Below are positions 18,603-27,375 of a DNA stretch of 34,596 nt, piece after piece. Position numbers and translations under genes: made by a program. Position 1 is the stretch's first letter; each line of letters starts with the position of its first letter. Origin of the DNA: Prorocentrum cordatum (Eukaryota; Sar; Dinophyceae; Prorocentrales; Prorocentraceae); assembly GCA_963575745.1 (NCBI GenBank), contig CAUYUJ010016470.1, positions 220,186 through 254,781 of the forward strand, written 5' to 3'. The notes beneath the pieces were generated by a model. That model was not told the DNA's origin. It did not search any database and worked only from the letters and a program-made list of their open reading frames with translations.

Positions 18603-19395
18603 GGCAAAGTCTGCACGCGGGCACATGGCGAAATCATACCACACACCAGTTTTGCAAGCTTTTCAGCAGAACGCATAGAGCAAGTCAGGTTCGTCATCGC
18701 AAAAATTAATCATTTCCTGTCCGCCGCATGTGCTGACATCGTTGGACACAACGCGGTGCATCCGCGTTGATCGAGCATGCGCCCAGTGCACGAGTCCGTA
18801 TCACGTAAGACCATGCCGGCCACACGCGAGCACCGCCACGCGCGCGTGTCGAGTTCCATCCAAGACCATTGGTTTTCGACGCTCTCCGAGAGAGAGCTTT
18901 TCAACCACATATGAAGGCACCAACAATTCTGCAACAGCATACCTGCAAGGCTTCTTGCAATTCCGCGCGCGCACTTCCTCACCATCACCCGCATCGATGC
19001 CGCCGCACCACGTCATCGTAATCGACAGCCGCCGCCATTGCCACCATCATGACTCAAGCGCCTTTATCACTTACACGTGGACACTATTACCGCCATCTCT
19101 GTCACCAGCATCTGCGCTGGCATTGGCCTTGCCGTCGTCATCGTCGCCATCGCTACCACCATCGCTACTATCATCATTCCTGTTGCCGTTGCTTACGTCA
19201 TCCTGACATCGCGCCCGCTTGAGTCACCGACCCGCAGCCCGCCCGAAGTGCCCGCGCGCCAGCGCGGCCTTTGAGACGTGCTGGGAAGTTGCTATCGATA
19301 AGCGCCGCTGCGGCCGCATCGGTTGTGCTAAACTAGCTGGTCTGCGCGCCAGCTTGTGCGCGCTAGCGCAACTGCCGAGATGCGCCAGCCAGAGC
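18603..19395 (+). mobile_element. dispersed element, plus-strand copy
   Basis: Homologous in order to the reverse complement of 25787-26990. Anchors are GGCGAAATCAT (18628), a block around GCGTTGATCGAGCATGCGCC (18771), TTCTTGCAATTCCGCGCGCG (18953), and CATCCTGACATCGCGCCCGC to GCGCGGCCTTTGAGACG (19199-19280). The middle (19040-19185) is imperfect CAT/CAC repeat. At peptide level CIRVDRACAQCTSPYHV here parallels YIHVDLARAQRTIPYHI in the other copy, suggesting a decayed coding element, but no transposase or reverse transcriptase motif is visible. Confidence 0.75.
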
Positions 19396-19698
19396 GAAGG
19401 AGCCACCTTAATATCGGCGGCATGGTTTGAGCACTGGAGCAGGCAACTTGCTAGTGATTGCCAGTTACCTGCGCCGCGTAGCTGTCACCAGATCTATCAG
19501 ACCATGTTGATCTCAACGCACATGTGGCATAACCCCAATGGCACCGTATACATTGCACCACGTATGTTATACCGCATACGTTGCACCCCACAGGTCATAC
19601 GCACACGCATGTGCACACAGTACGGCGTATACATGGCTCCACGGCTGTTGTTGTCGCGCAAGCTGTTCCACGCGGATTGCAATACGCAGGTTGTACCG
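19396..19698. other. no supported gene; ATAC/GCACC-rich segment
   Basis: 19540-19690 has repeated GTATAC, GCACC and CACACG words with a loose period of about 20 bp. No gene. Confidence 0.5.
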
Positions 19699-19972
19699 TA
19701 CATTTTGTAGCACTGAGGTTGCACCAGTCACACATTGCGCCGCAAGTACAGTCGGGGCGCTGAAGAAGGAACCCTTTTCGCCGGGGAGGGGCTCGGTGTT
19801 CCTTGATTGTTTCGAAGTTTGCCTCGGGTTTTCCTGAGGGCTTCCATCGGAAATCGAGGTTGAACCTATGGGAAACAGGGGCCTCGTTCCTTATTTAGGG
19901 TTCCTTAGGTCAACGCCCCGACGGTACATTTTGTAGCACTGAGGCTGCACCAGTCACACACTGCGCCGCAGG
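19699..19972 (+). repeat. 48-bp host sequence duplicated on either side of TIR element 1
   Basis: TACATTTTGTAGCACTGAGG and what follows, through CACCAGTCACACA and TGCGCCGCA, occur at 19699-19746 and again at 19925-19972. They bracket the element at 19749-19924. The duplication unit was therefore host flank plus element. Confidence 0.88.
19749..19924 (+). mobile_element. TIR element with TA flanks, copy 1 (176 bp, MITE-like)
   Basis: The ends are CAGTCGGGGCG and CGCCCCGACGG. The inverted repeat extends through an imperfect stretch to AAGGAACCC and GGGTTCCTT, about 30 bp in all. TA lies on both sides (19747-19748, 19925-19926). A CAGT-type end and TA target duplication are the signature of Tc1/mariner-class elements. 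The short length with no ORF makes it a non-autonomous copy. Confidence 0.8.
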
Positions 19973-20042
19973 TCTTGCGTCGAGAGTGCAGTCGCCCACC
20001 GCAGGGGGGCCCACGCTGGCAGACATCTGGACCTCTCCCCTG
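19973..20042 (+). other. 70-bp segment present only upstream of copy 2
   Basis: Begins after TGCGCCGCAG and ends CTCTCCCCTG. It separates the duplicated host flank from TIR element 2. It contains GAGTGCAGTCGCCC, a partial match to the element end. Confidence 0.6.
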
Positions 20043-20220
20043 CAGTCGGGGCGCTGAAGAAGGAACCCTTTTCGCTGGGGAGGGGCTCGGTGCTCCCCGA
20101 TTGCTTCACAGTTTGCCCTGGGTTTTCCTGGGGTTTCCCAGGGGGGGGTCGAAGGTGAACTTTATGAGAAACAGGGGCCTCGTTCCCTATTTGGGGTTCC
20201 TTAGGTCAACGCCCCGACTG
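20043..20220 (+). mobile_element. TIR element, copy 2 (178 bp)
   Basis: Perfect 11-bp inverted ends CAGTCGGGGCG and CGCCCCGACTG, with the same interior order as copy 1 (GCTGAAGAAGGAACCCTTTT near the left, GAAACAGGGGCCTCGTTCC near the right). TA follows on the right, but TG replaces TA on the left. Confidence 0.8.
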
Positions 20221-20222
20221 TA

Positions 20223-20836
20223 CGCTTCTACACGAAGGCCTCCTCGCATGGCGGAAAGGCATGTCAGCGTTGGCCACCCCTGCTTTTTTCGCTGTGGAGT
20301 GCACCAAGACAGGGCCACGTCTCTCCGCCTTACCGTTTCTGTTCACCTTCGTGCGGAGGCCTCCCCGAGTCCTTCTTTATGTTCGCTTTGCCCTCTTCTT
20401 CTTGCTCTTTCTCGCATTCCCGCGGCCCATTCCGGCGTCGATTTCGAATTCGCCAGGCTCGATCCGATTCAGTACAGATTTTCCAGCGATCCGATGCGGC
20501 CTCGACGCTTCTACGGTCAGCCTTGCATCCTGGCGCAGCCGATCGGGTTCGATTTCCACTGCTGCGTGCCGATGCGGCCCGACCCGACGCACTCTACGAC
20601 TCGATGCGATTCCCCGATCCGATCTGCCGCCCGACCTTGCCCTGCTCCCCTTCCCTCCTCCCGCCCCGCTCCTCCCGCCCCGCTGCCGCAGCCTGCCCTC
20701 CTCCTCCGCAGCCTTTTGGCTCGGCCTGCCTCCTCCAACCCCCCGAGGGGCGGGGCGCTGGGCGGCCGGGCCTGGCCCTGCCGCCCCCCGCTCATGCCCC
20801 TGCTCTCCCTGGTGCCTCCCGTGCTGGCCCTCCTCT
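20223..20836. other. no confirmed gene; GATCCGATGC-rich then GC-rich frame
   Basis: 20440-20640 repeats short words such as CCGATGCGGCC and GATCCGAT. 20640-20836 is C/T-rich with all frames open. One frame ends with a hydrophobic stretch (MPLLSLVPPVLALLW) just before the possible donor at 20838, so an exon is possible. Confidence 0.4.
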
Positions 20837-21111
20837 GGTGGGCCTGTGTTCCGCCGCCGCCGCCAGCAGTGGGAGGGGGAGCCTCCTCCTCCCCTCCTCC
20901 TCCTCCTCCTCCTCCTCCTCCTCCTCCTCCTCCTCCTCCTCCTCCTCCGCCTCCTCCTCCTCCTCCTCCTCGTCCTCCACCTCCTCCTCCTCCTCCCCCT
21001 CCTCCTCCTCCTCCTCCGCCTCCTCCTCCTCCTCCTCCTCCTCCTCGTCCTCCTCCTCCTCCGCCTCCTTCCCCCCTCCAACTTATGGTGGTGGTGGAAG
21101 ACAGGCCCATC
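20837..21111 (+). mobile_element. TIR element with CCT core (introner-like), copy 2
   Basis: The left end reads GGTGGGCCTGTGTTCCGCC, then GCCGCCAGCAGTGGGAGGGG. The right end, read inversely, is CGATGGGCCTGTCTTCCACC, then ACCACCATAAGTTGGAGGGG. About 180 bp of CCT with CGT/CGC variants fills the core. The left end gives a G|GTGGGCC donor and the right end an AGACAG|GCCC acceptor, and the symmetry of the TIR creates both. It matches copy 1 at 13828-13987. Confidence 0.7.
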
Positions 21112-21193
21112 GTCTTCTGCCCCGCTGCCAGGAGGCTGGAGGCACACGATGCGGCGGGCCCCGGGGGAGCGCTGGCCACACGCGTGGCCAGAG
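21105..21193 (+). CDS. possible short exon after the CCT element
   Basis: After AGACAG the frame PIVFCPAARRLEAHDAAG, continuing GPGGALATRVAR, runs to AGAG|GT at 21193-21195. It is weak: the start lies inside the TIR homology and the product is unrecognised. Confidence 0.22.
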
Positions 21194-21299
21194 GTCCTCC
21201 CGGCGCCCGGCCCCCTCCTGTGGCCGGGCGTCCGCTGGGCTTCCGCACTCGGGGATCTCTTGACCCGGGTCCATCGAGACCCGGGTCGGTGATCGGGCC

Positions 21300-21487
21300 G
21301 GACGAAAGGGGGGGATTGGGAAAGGGGGGGTTACGAAATTTGCTGCATGCAGCTGGTTTCGGCCCCACCGAGGGGCCCATTCCTCGATACATGGGCGCCT
21401 CCCAGAGCCGGGACGCGCCGGGTAATTAAGTCAGCTGCGTGAGCTGATTCTCACCCCCTCCCTTTGCTATCCCCCCCTTTCGCCCGA
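21300..21487. repeat. fold-back element with GGACGAAAGGGGGGG arms
   Basis: CGGACGAAAGGGGGGGATTG and the AAAGGGGGGG after it (21300-21331) invert as CCCCCTCCCTTT and ATCCCCCCCTTTCGCCCG (21452-21483). Smaller nested dyads (GCTGCATGCAGC, CAGCTGCGTGAGCTG) lie in the loop. GGTTACGAAATTTGC is similar to the ATTACGAAATCTGG arm of the 5.2-5.6 kb fold-back. Confidence 0.75.
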
Positions 21488-21502
21488 CCCGAGGTGAGGC
21501 CT

Positions 21503-21600
21503 TGCAGGATCCTGCAAGATCCTGCAGGATCCTGCAGGATCCTGCACGCAAACCCGGGTCAATGCGACCCGGGCCTGCAGGATCCTGCAGGATCCGGCGC
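21503..21600. repeat. 10-bp self-palindromic CCTGCAGGAT tandem repeat around a hairpin
   Basis: CCTGCAGGATCCTGCAGGAT-type units run at 21503-21547 and 21575-21598. Between them ACCCGGGTC-AATGC-GACCCGGG forms a hairpin. GACCCGGGTC also occurs twice at 21262-21288. Confidence 0.85.
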
Positions 21601-22027
21601 TCTGGCTGGCCCCCGTTTGCAGTGACGCCCGTCTCTTGAGCCCCGACGCACGTGTCGCCGGCGCGTGGCCCCAGACCTGCTCCGAGAGAGCCTGGCGTCG
21701 CGACTTTTTCGAGTGTTGGCGTTTTTCGGGCCCCAGGGCCCTCGCAGATTGAGCGGGATCGAAGAGTACAGCAGCAAGCTGGGCTCCAGGGCTCCAGTCG
21801 TGACTTTCCTCACGCCGCTGGCATCTTGTCGCGTCGTCGGCTCTCAGGGCTCCACGTGTGCAGTCCAGCCACGTTTGTTTCTCCAGCGTCCTGGTACGAC
21901 GTGCGAGCTTGGTAGTGCGCCTGGCCCGGTAATTTTGGCTTCACGGCGGCACCACCCATGGAGCGTTTGCCGCAGCCTGCGGAGAGGCGTGGCCCGGGCG
22001 GCAGCAGACGCCAGCAGGATAGGGCAG

Positions 22028-24205
22028 ACGCGCGAGATAGACGACGAGCAGGTTGCGGACTTGGCCGGTGTCATGAGCCGGGCGATGGTCATCCCAGGCT
22101 TGCCCGACTTCGTCAAGCTCAGCGTGCTGAAAAGTGGTGTCTCCCAGATCGCGGCCGCCGTGAACGAGGACAAGCTCCCGCCAGGGGTGAAGGACCGCCT
22201 CCTCGACGCGCTCGGCGAGGGCAGGGTGAGTGACCGGCTGGCCGCCGAGATATCCTCTGCCCTGGCCCCGCATGTGGACATCCCATTGCTGCCGCTCGAG
22301 CAGAAGCAGGAGCTGCTGAAGTCGGTCGTGTCGTTCTTGATCGTGGAGAGGGCCGACGGGGGAACCATTCTGATGGATGCGGCACGTGGATCGGCCAAGA
22401 TCGTCGCCGTGCAGGGCTCCAAGCTCGTCGGGCTCCTCTCTAGCCTGAGCGTGCCAGAGCGCCGCCGCACACTCGTGGCGCAGCTCTCGGACGAGCTGAT
22501 GGTGCCCTTCCTGGATGACGCTGGCAAGGCCCGGCTCGTGGAGGGAGCGGTCGAGTCGCTCGCGGAGGCTGTGCTCACGCGGACGCCCGCACGGGCGCTG
22601 GAGGCCGCGGTCGAGGCTGGGGATCAGGAAATGGTCGAGGCCTTCCTTACCGAGGTGCTGGCAGACGGGATGGCCGTGCCTTTCGTGAGTCGGGAGCAGA
22701 AGCTGGACACTGCGCGGGGCATCGTGCAGTCATGGCTCGGGATGGTGGACAAGGACGAGCTGCAGCGTGAGCTCCTGGAGGCTGAGCAGCAGCGTGCGCA
22801 GGGCGAGGCCGCCCGCGCGGAGGCGGAGCGGCAGGCGCAGCGGCTGCAGGAGGCGGCCGCGGCCGCCGTGGAGTCCGACGGGGCCCGCCGGCTGAGGGAC
22901 GCGCTGGCGGGTGGCGTCGCGGGCGCGGTGCAGGGGCTCCAGCAGGCGGCTGCTGCTGCCGGCCTTGCGGCGCCGCCCTCTGGCGGCGGCGGTGGCGGGC
23001 GTGCCGGCGACGCGGGGGGCAGCGGCGGCAGCGGCGGAGGCCATAGCGCCAGGAGCGGCAGCGATGCCGCAGGTGGCCCGAGGGGGTTCCCCTGGGGATG
23101 GCTGGCGGCCGCGCTGGCGGCTCTGGCGGCTCTGTGGGCCGCGTGGCGGCGGCGAAGGCGGAGGACGTCCCGCAGCCTGGGGGGCCGGCCGGCCCAGCGG
23201 CCGCAGAGGGCGCCGTGGCCAGCTTCGTCGCCGCTGGTGCTGGTCGTTGTCGTTGTGCTGGCCCTGCTAGTGGCGGCCGCGGCCAGGCAGCTGCTCCGGG
23301 CGTTCCTGCGTCCCCGCGCGGAGCTGGTGTCTGGGGGAGCCTCGGAGGCCGATTCCAAGCTGGAGGCCTCGGAGGTCGACTCCACGCTGGCGCAGGCCTC
23401 CTGGCTAGAGCGGGCTCTAGTCGCGCTGTTCCTCGTCGTGCCAGTGGTAGTGGCGCTGCGAGGGCTCGTGAACCTCTGTCGCAGAGTGCCCGCGGGGGGC
23501 ACGGAGCGAGTGCCATCTTTCAGGCACGACAGCCCCAGGCCCTCAGCAAGGCGCTCGTCGAAGACCACTTCGGGCATCACAGACAGGCGGTCGCCTGGAG
23601 GCTTGGACCTAGCGGTCGCGCGGAGTAGCTCGGGGAGGACACGCTCGCCGTTCGCGCTGAGCTCCGCGCAGCTGCACGCGGAGCTGTCCAGGTGGCTGGG
23701 GGAGATGTACAAGGACATTGTGCACACCGCCAGCGCCGCCCTCCTCATGACCCTGGACACCACGTGCCGAGCTGCCAGCGGCGCGAGCGTGGCCCTCGTT
23801 GGCTTCGTGGTCTGCCCGATCAGCTTGCGGAGGCAGCTGGTGGACGCGCACGGGCTGAAGGAGCAGCCCGCCTGCGTCCGCCGGCCCGCGCATGAGCTGC
23901 CCTGCGTCCGCCGGCCGCGGGACTGGCCGCCCCTCGCGGACAGCGCGGGTGCGCCGGGCGGGGGCCTGCTGCTGGGGCCAAAGGGCGTGCTGCTCGCCGT
24001 GCTGAGGCCCTGCGCCGACTGGCAGGCGGCGTGGCGGGACACGGCCCGGCAGCACCCCGCCATCGCCGTGGTCGCGCCCGAGCTCTCCAGCGACCGCGGG
24101 TGTCGCGTCCTCGTCCTGCGGGGGGGTGCCGAGTGGCGGTCGCCCTGGCTGGGAGCGGGCTGCGGGGCCGACGCGGCAGCCTTCGCGGACCAGCTCGTGT
24201 ACTGA
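22028..24205 (+). CDS. uncharacterised helical-repeat, coiled-coil, three-TM protein
   Basis: Best gene in the window. The frame is open from 21665 but has no ATG until 22073. Coding character begins before that ATG (REIDDEQVADLAGVMSRAM), so I place the exon after an AG at 22026-22027 and expect an upstream exon. Numbering from ATG 22073: four related units in residues 1-225, each an amphipathic helix then [MVD][IV]P plus hydrophobics (P8, P71, P145, P203); a coiled coil at about 228-267 rich in Glu/Ala/Gln; a Gly/Ser/Ala linker at about 290-336; hydrophobic segments at 339-358, 387-407 and 448-468, with RRRRRR after the first; then a roughly 240-residue tail with a CVRRP duplication. It stops at TGA 24203-24205. 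The family is unrecognised; it may be a scaffold anchored in a membrane. Strong C/G third-position bias supports coding. Confidence 0.82.
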   Translation, partial: TREIDDEQVADLAGVMSRAMVIPGLPDFVKLSVLKSGVSQIAAAVNEDKLPPGVKDRLLDALGEGRVSDRLAAEISSALAPHVDIPLLPLEQKQELLKSVVSFLIVERADGGTILMDAARGSAKIVAVQGSKLVGLLSSLSVPERRRTLVAQLSDELMVPFLDDAGKARLVEGAVESLAEAVLTRTPARALEAAVEAGDQEMVEAFLTEVLADGMAVPFVSREQKLDTARGIVQSWLGMVDKDELQRELLEAEQQRAQGEAARAEAERQAQRLQEAAAAAVESDGARRLRDALAGGVAGAVQGLQQAAAAAGLAAPPSGGGGGGRAGDAGGSGGSGGGHSARSGSDAAGGPRGFPWGWLAAALAALAALWAAWRRRRRRTSRSLGGRPAQRPQRAPWPASSPLVLVVVVVLALLVAAAARQLLRAFLRPRAELVSGGASEADSKLEASEVDSTLAQASWLERALVALFLVVPVVVALRGLVNLCRRVPAGGTERVPSFRHDSPRPSARRSSKTTSGITDRRSPGGLDLAVARSSSGRTRSPFALSSAQLHAELSRWLGEMYKDIVHTASAALLMTLDTTCRAASGASVALVGFVVCPISLRRQLVDAHGLKEQPACVRRPAHELPCVRRPRDWPPLADSAGAPGGGLLLGPKGVLLAVLRPCADWQAAWRDTARQHPAIAVVAPELSSDRGCRVLVLRGGAEWRSPWLGAGCGADAAAFADQLVY

Positions 24206-24270
24206 GCGCGGCCGTTGCCTTCTCGCCTGGGGATCCTTTCCGTTGTGTTTTTTGAAACAGAGGCCGCGCT
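24205..24270 (+). other. inverted repeat just after the stop codon
   Basis: AGCGCGGCC (24205-24213) and GGCCGCGCT (24262-24270) could pair around a 48-base loop in the 3' end of the transcript. The role is unknown. Confidence 0.5.
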
Positions 24271-25089
24271 TCTGAGGCCTTCCCTCGAGCAGCTCCCCGC
24301 TGGCGGTCGTCCTCCTCCTGCGCCGTTCTCTCCGCGCTCTGTCTGATTTGTGACGATATGGAATGATCTCTCTCTCTCTCTTTTTTCTATCCCCCCTCTC
24401 TCTTTGTCTGACATAGGCACACTAGTTACTGTAGGACGTCGGCTAGCGAGCGCCCCACGGAGATTTCTTGCTACCCGATAGCTGCAGGGACCCCATCGGA
24501 GTCTTGGGGCGCCCTGGGACGCTCAGACGTTGGCGAGGCTCTACGCCCTGGATTCTCTTTGGCGAGAAAGCTTTCCGTACGTGCCTCTGTACGTCGTCCA
24601 CTTACGCTGACCAGCCATGCGCTTTCTGGTCTCCTCACGCACGCCTCCGCGCCGCCGGAGGGTGGCCTCGAGGCGCACCTCGCCTCCAGCACAGCGTCCT
24701 GCATGCTGCCGCGAGGTTCTAGAAGGCTCCGAGCCTCCGCGCGCTGAGAACACTGGGGGCTCTGGGACCTCAAAGCGCCCCACCGCCGCCCCTGGGGGCC
24801 TGCAGGATGAGCTGATCTGCTGGACGCAGGCGTGCATGCCGCCCCGGGAGAGCGCCCGAAAAAGGCATTCACCGCCACCACCACCCCTTACCGCTGCTGC
24901 CTCCGGGGCTCAGGGGGGTGGGTGTGGTGCTGCGCTTCGGGGATGGGGAGGGATGTGGTGGGGCGAGGATCTGGGGCAGGGCGAGAGCAGGGAGAGAGGA
25001 GGGTGGCTGCAAATACTGAGGCACGGAGAGTGAGCGAATGAGTGAGCGGAGGGATGAGTGGATGGGGAGAGAGACGGCTGGGGGGTGGG
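24214..25089. other. 3' flank and unassigned DNA
   Basis: 24366-24410 is a CT-rich tract. A frame from ATG 24617 is Arg/Pro/Ser-rich without a domain. No gene is supported. Confidence 0.5.
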
Positions 25090-25113
25090 GGAGAGAGAGA
25101 GAGAGAGAGAGGC

Positions 25114-25154
<41 letters not shown>

Positions 25155-25402
25155 CAAGAGAGAGAAGGAGAGAGAGTCCTTTCTGCGATACCTTGAATGT
25201 CGCTTCGGCCTGCGTGGGCACTGAAACGTGTTTCAGTGAGAGCCGTGCTCGACGCTGTGAGCGCTCTCCTGGCGTCTCGCACTCCCGAACGGCCTGAGCC
25301 AGAAGATTACGGAGAGAGAGCGGGACCAAGGGACAATGATGACCTCAAGGGTGGGAAAGAGAGAGAGAGAGAGATGAGCGAGAAAGAGAGAGAGAGAGAG
25401 AA
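25090..25402 (+). repeat. two GA dinucleotide repeats around a hairpin
   Basis: GA runs at 25090-25178 (with CA interruptions) and 25357-25402. Between them CACTGAAACGTGTTTCAGTG (25219-25238) is a 9-bp stem with a 2-base loop. Confidence 0.88.
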
Positions 25403-25786
25403 ACCAACATAGTTGTTTAGTTAGAGAGCACTTGAAGTGCACATTTCTGCCCTGTCTGTTCCATTGCCTGCTGGGCCCCCCTGGTGACCCGCCACCATCC
25501 ATTTGTGCATGACATACCTACCTATTTCGGACATCGCCTGCCTTCAACGCGTGGGGGCAGAAACCAGCTGTTGGCCAACATAACTTGCGAGACGAAGCAT
25601 GTTTGCCAGCGTGGCCCCCCAAATGTTGAGTTTTGATCTGCAAGATATGTGGTGGACGCTATGCGGTACAACTAACTTCGCCATCGATGAGTTGTCAACT
25701 CCAAAGCTTGCGCAAACACCCCACCCTCCCACCCGCAACTTGTTTGGCAACACCCGTTCTGCCAAGATTGCGGTTTCCGACTGTAA
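25403..25786. other. no supported gene
   Basis: The ATG frame at 25599 runs into the inverse strand of the dispersed element (25787 onward) and is probably not a gene. Confidence 0.5.
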
Positions 25787-26061
25787 CTTGCTAGCGCATC
25801 TCTGCGGCCGCACTGGCGCGCGCAAGCTCACGGGCAGATCGGTAATCTTGTTTGGCGCAGCTGTTGCAGCCGCGATGATGCGTATTGATGGGGACTTCTT
25901 GGCGTGTCTCAAAGGCCGCGCTGTCGCACGGGCATTTCAGCGCTGGTCGGTGACCCGGGCGGGCGCGATAGCAGGATGACGTAGACAACGTCGGCAATGA
26001 TGATGAGACTGATGATGATGATGATGATGATGATGCTGATGCTGCTGCTGCTGCTGATGAC

Positions 26062-26160
<99 letters not shown>

Positions 26161-26378
26161 ACTACTAGCGACTGTGGTGGCGATGGTGGCGATTACGACA
26201 GCAAGGCTAATGACGGCGCCGACGCTAGTGACAATGACAATGACAATGACAATGATGATAATGGTGATGATGGTGGTGATGATGATGTTGATGATGATGA
26301 TGCTGATGCTGATGATCATGGTGGTGATGGTGATGATGGTGGTGGTGAGACTGATGATGCTGATGGCCATGATGACGG

Positions 26379-26414
<36 letters not shown>

Positions 26415-26990
26415 GGATGATGCTGATGATGATGATGATGATGATGATGATGTTGTTGTTGATGATGACGAGGATGATGACGAGGATTATGGTGGTGGTG
26501 ATGATGATGATGCTCATGTGCAGGTGATGAGGGTGCTAGAATGATGATGGCGGCACTGGCGGTGAGACTGGTGGAGATGCGATTGCGTTCATGCGGGTGA
26601 CGGGGAAACCTGCGCGCGCAGAAATTGAAGAAACCTGGCAGACTTGCTGAACAACCAATTGGCCTTACATGTTTCCGAAGATCTTCGTTTTGAGATGCTT
26701 CACGAGCCGCTAATTTCGGAAAAGGTTTCGGCACGCGGGCGTGGCGGCGTGCGCAAATGGCCCGCATGGTCTATGTGATACGGAATAGTGCGCTGGGCGC
26801 GTGCTAGATCAACGTGGATGTACCGCGTAGTGAGATGATAATGTAGGTTCTGGACGAAATTTCTAAACTCATATGATGATTTCGCCAAGTGCGCGCGGCC
26901 AGAACATCGATACACTTTGATGACAACCATTGGGCGACTTGCATATCCAACATGTCTGGTATGATTCGGCATGAGCGCGCGAGTGGGCTC
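25787..26990 (-). mobile_element. dispersed element, minus-strand copy, expanded by GAT repeat
   Basis: Reverse complement of the element at 18603-19395, with the same anchors in the same order. GCGCGGCCTTTGAGACACGC is read inversely at 25909-25925, GCGTTGATC corresponds to 26805-26815, and TGATTTCGCCAAGTGC to 26876-26891. Copy B is longer chiefly because its CAT-rich middle has expanded (25997-26515). Decay is extensive. Confidence 0.75.
25997..26515 (+). repeat. GAT microsatellite, about 520 bp
   Basis: GAT with GCT, GGT and GAC variants. The frames read poly-Met on plus and Ile- or His-rich on minus. It occupies the place of the CAT-rich middle of the dispersed element. Confidence 0.95.
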
Positions 26991-27278
26991 TGTTGTATTG
27001 CTTGGGAAATATGATTGGAACATTCTCTTTTTGAGATAGGCGAGCAAGTGTGCGCGCGCTGCGTTATTCGATAGGGTTGAGGGGGGTCAATACGCAATAC
27101 GGGTTCGGCTCGGATAGTACGAGTTCGGATGGGAAATGAACGATGGGGCAAATTACAGTGCGACAAGGTTGACAGTTAAGCCGGGGCGCAGGAGGGTGGT
27201 GAAATAATACATTGAGTTTTTTCCCAACCATCCTGTGGTGTTGGGTCCTCGTTTTGAAGAGACAGCGCCCCGCGTCTC
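26991..27278. other. no supported gene
   Basis: Balanced-composition DNA between the dispersed element and the CCTT repeat. No feature is recognised. Confidence 0.5.
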
Positions 27279-27340
27279 CTTCCTTCCTTCCTTCCTTCCT
27301 TCCTTCCTTCCTTCCTTCCTTCCTTCCTTCCTTCCTTCCT
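27279..27340 (+). repeat. CCTT tetranucleotide repeat
   Basis: About 15 uninterrupted TTCC copies, immediately upstream of the 77-bp satellite. Confidence 0.95.
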
Positions 27341-27375
27341 CCTCCCCCTTCCTCCCCACCCCCCCCTCTTCCTGT

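Noticed and set aside
19975-21429. 484-codon plus-strand frame
   Set aside because: It starts at a non-ATG codon inside a TIR-element duplication, runs through GATCCGATGC repeats and a CCT tract, and crosses the TIR element. No continuous gene is credible.
21925-21945. GTAATTTTGGCTTCACGG upstream of the main gene as a relic dinoflagellate spliced leader
   Set aside because: Only the ATTTTGGCT core matches. Several other positions differ, and an 8-9 base match is expected by chance in a window of this size.
25599-25979. 127-codon ATG frame on plus
   Set aside because: Its second half is the inverse strand of a dispersed element, and no domain or conserved frame is seen in the other copy.
25997-26527. 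Met-rich plus frame and Ile- or His-rich minus frames
   Set aside because: Products of the GAT repeat.
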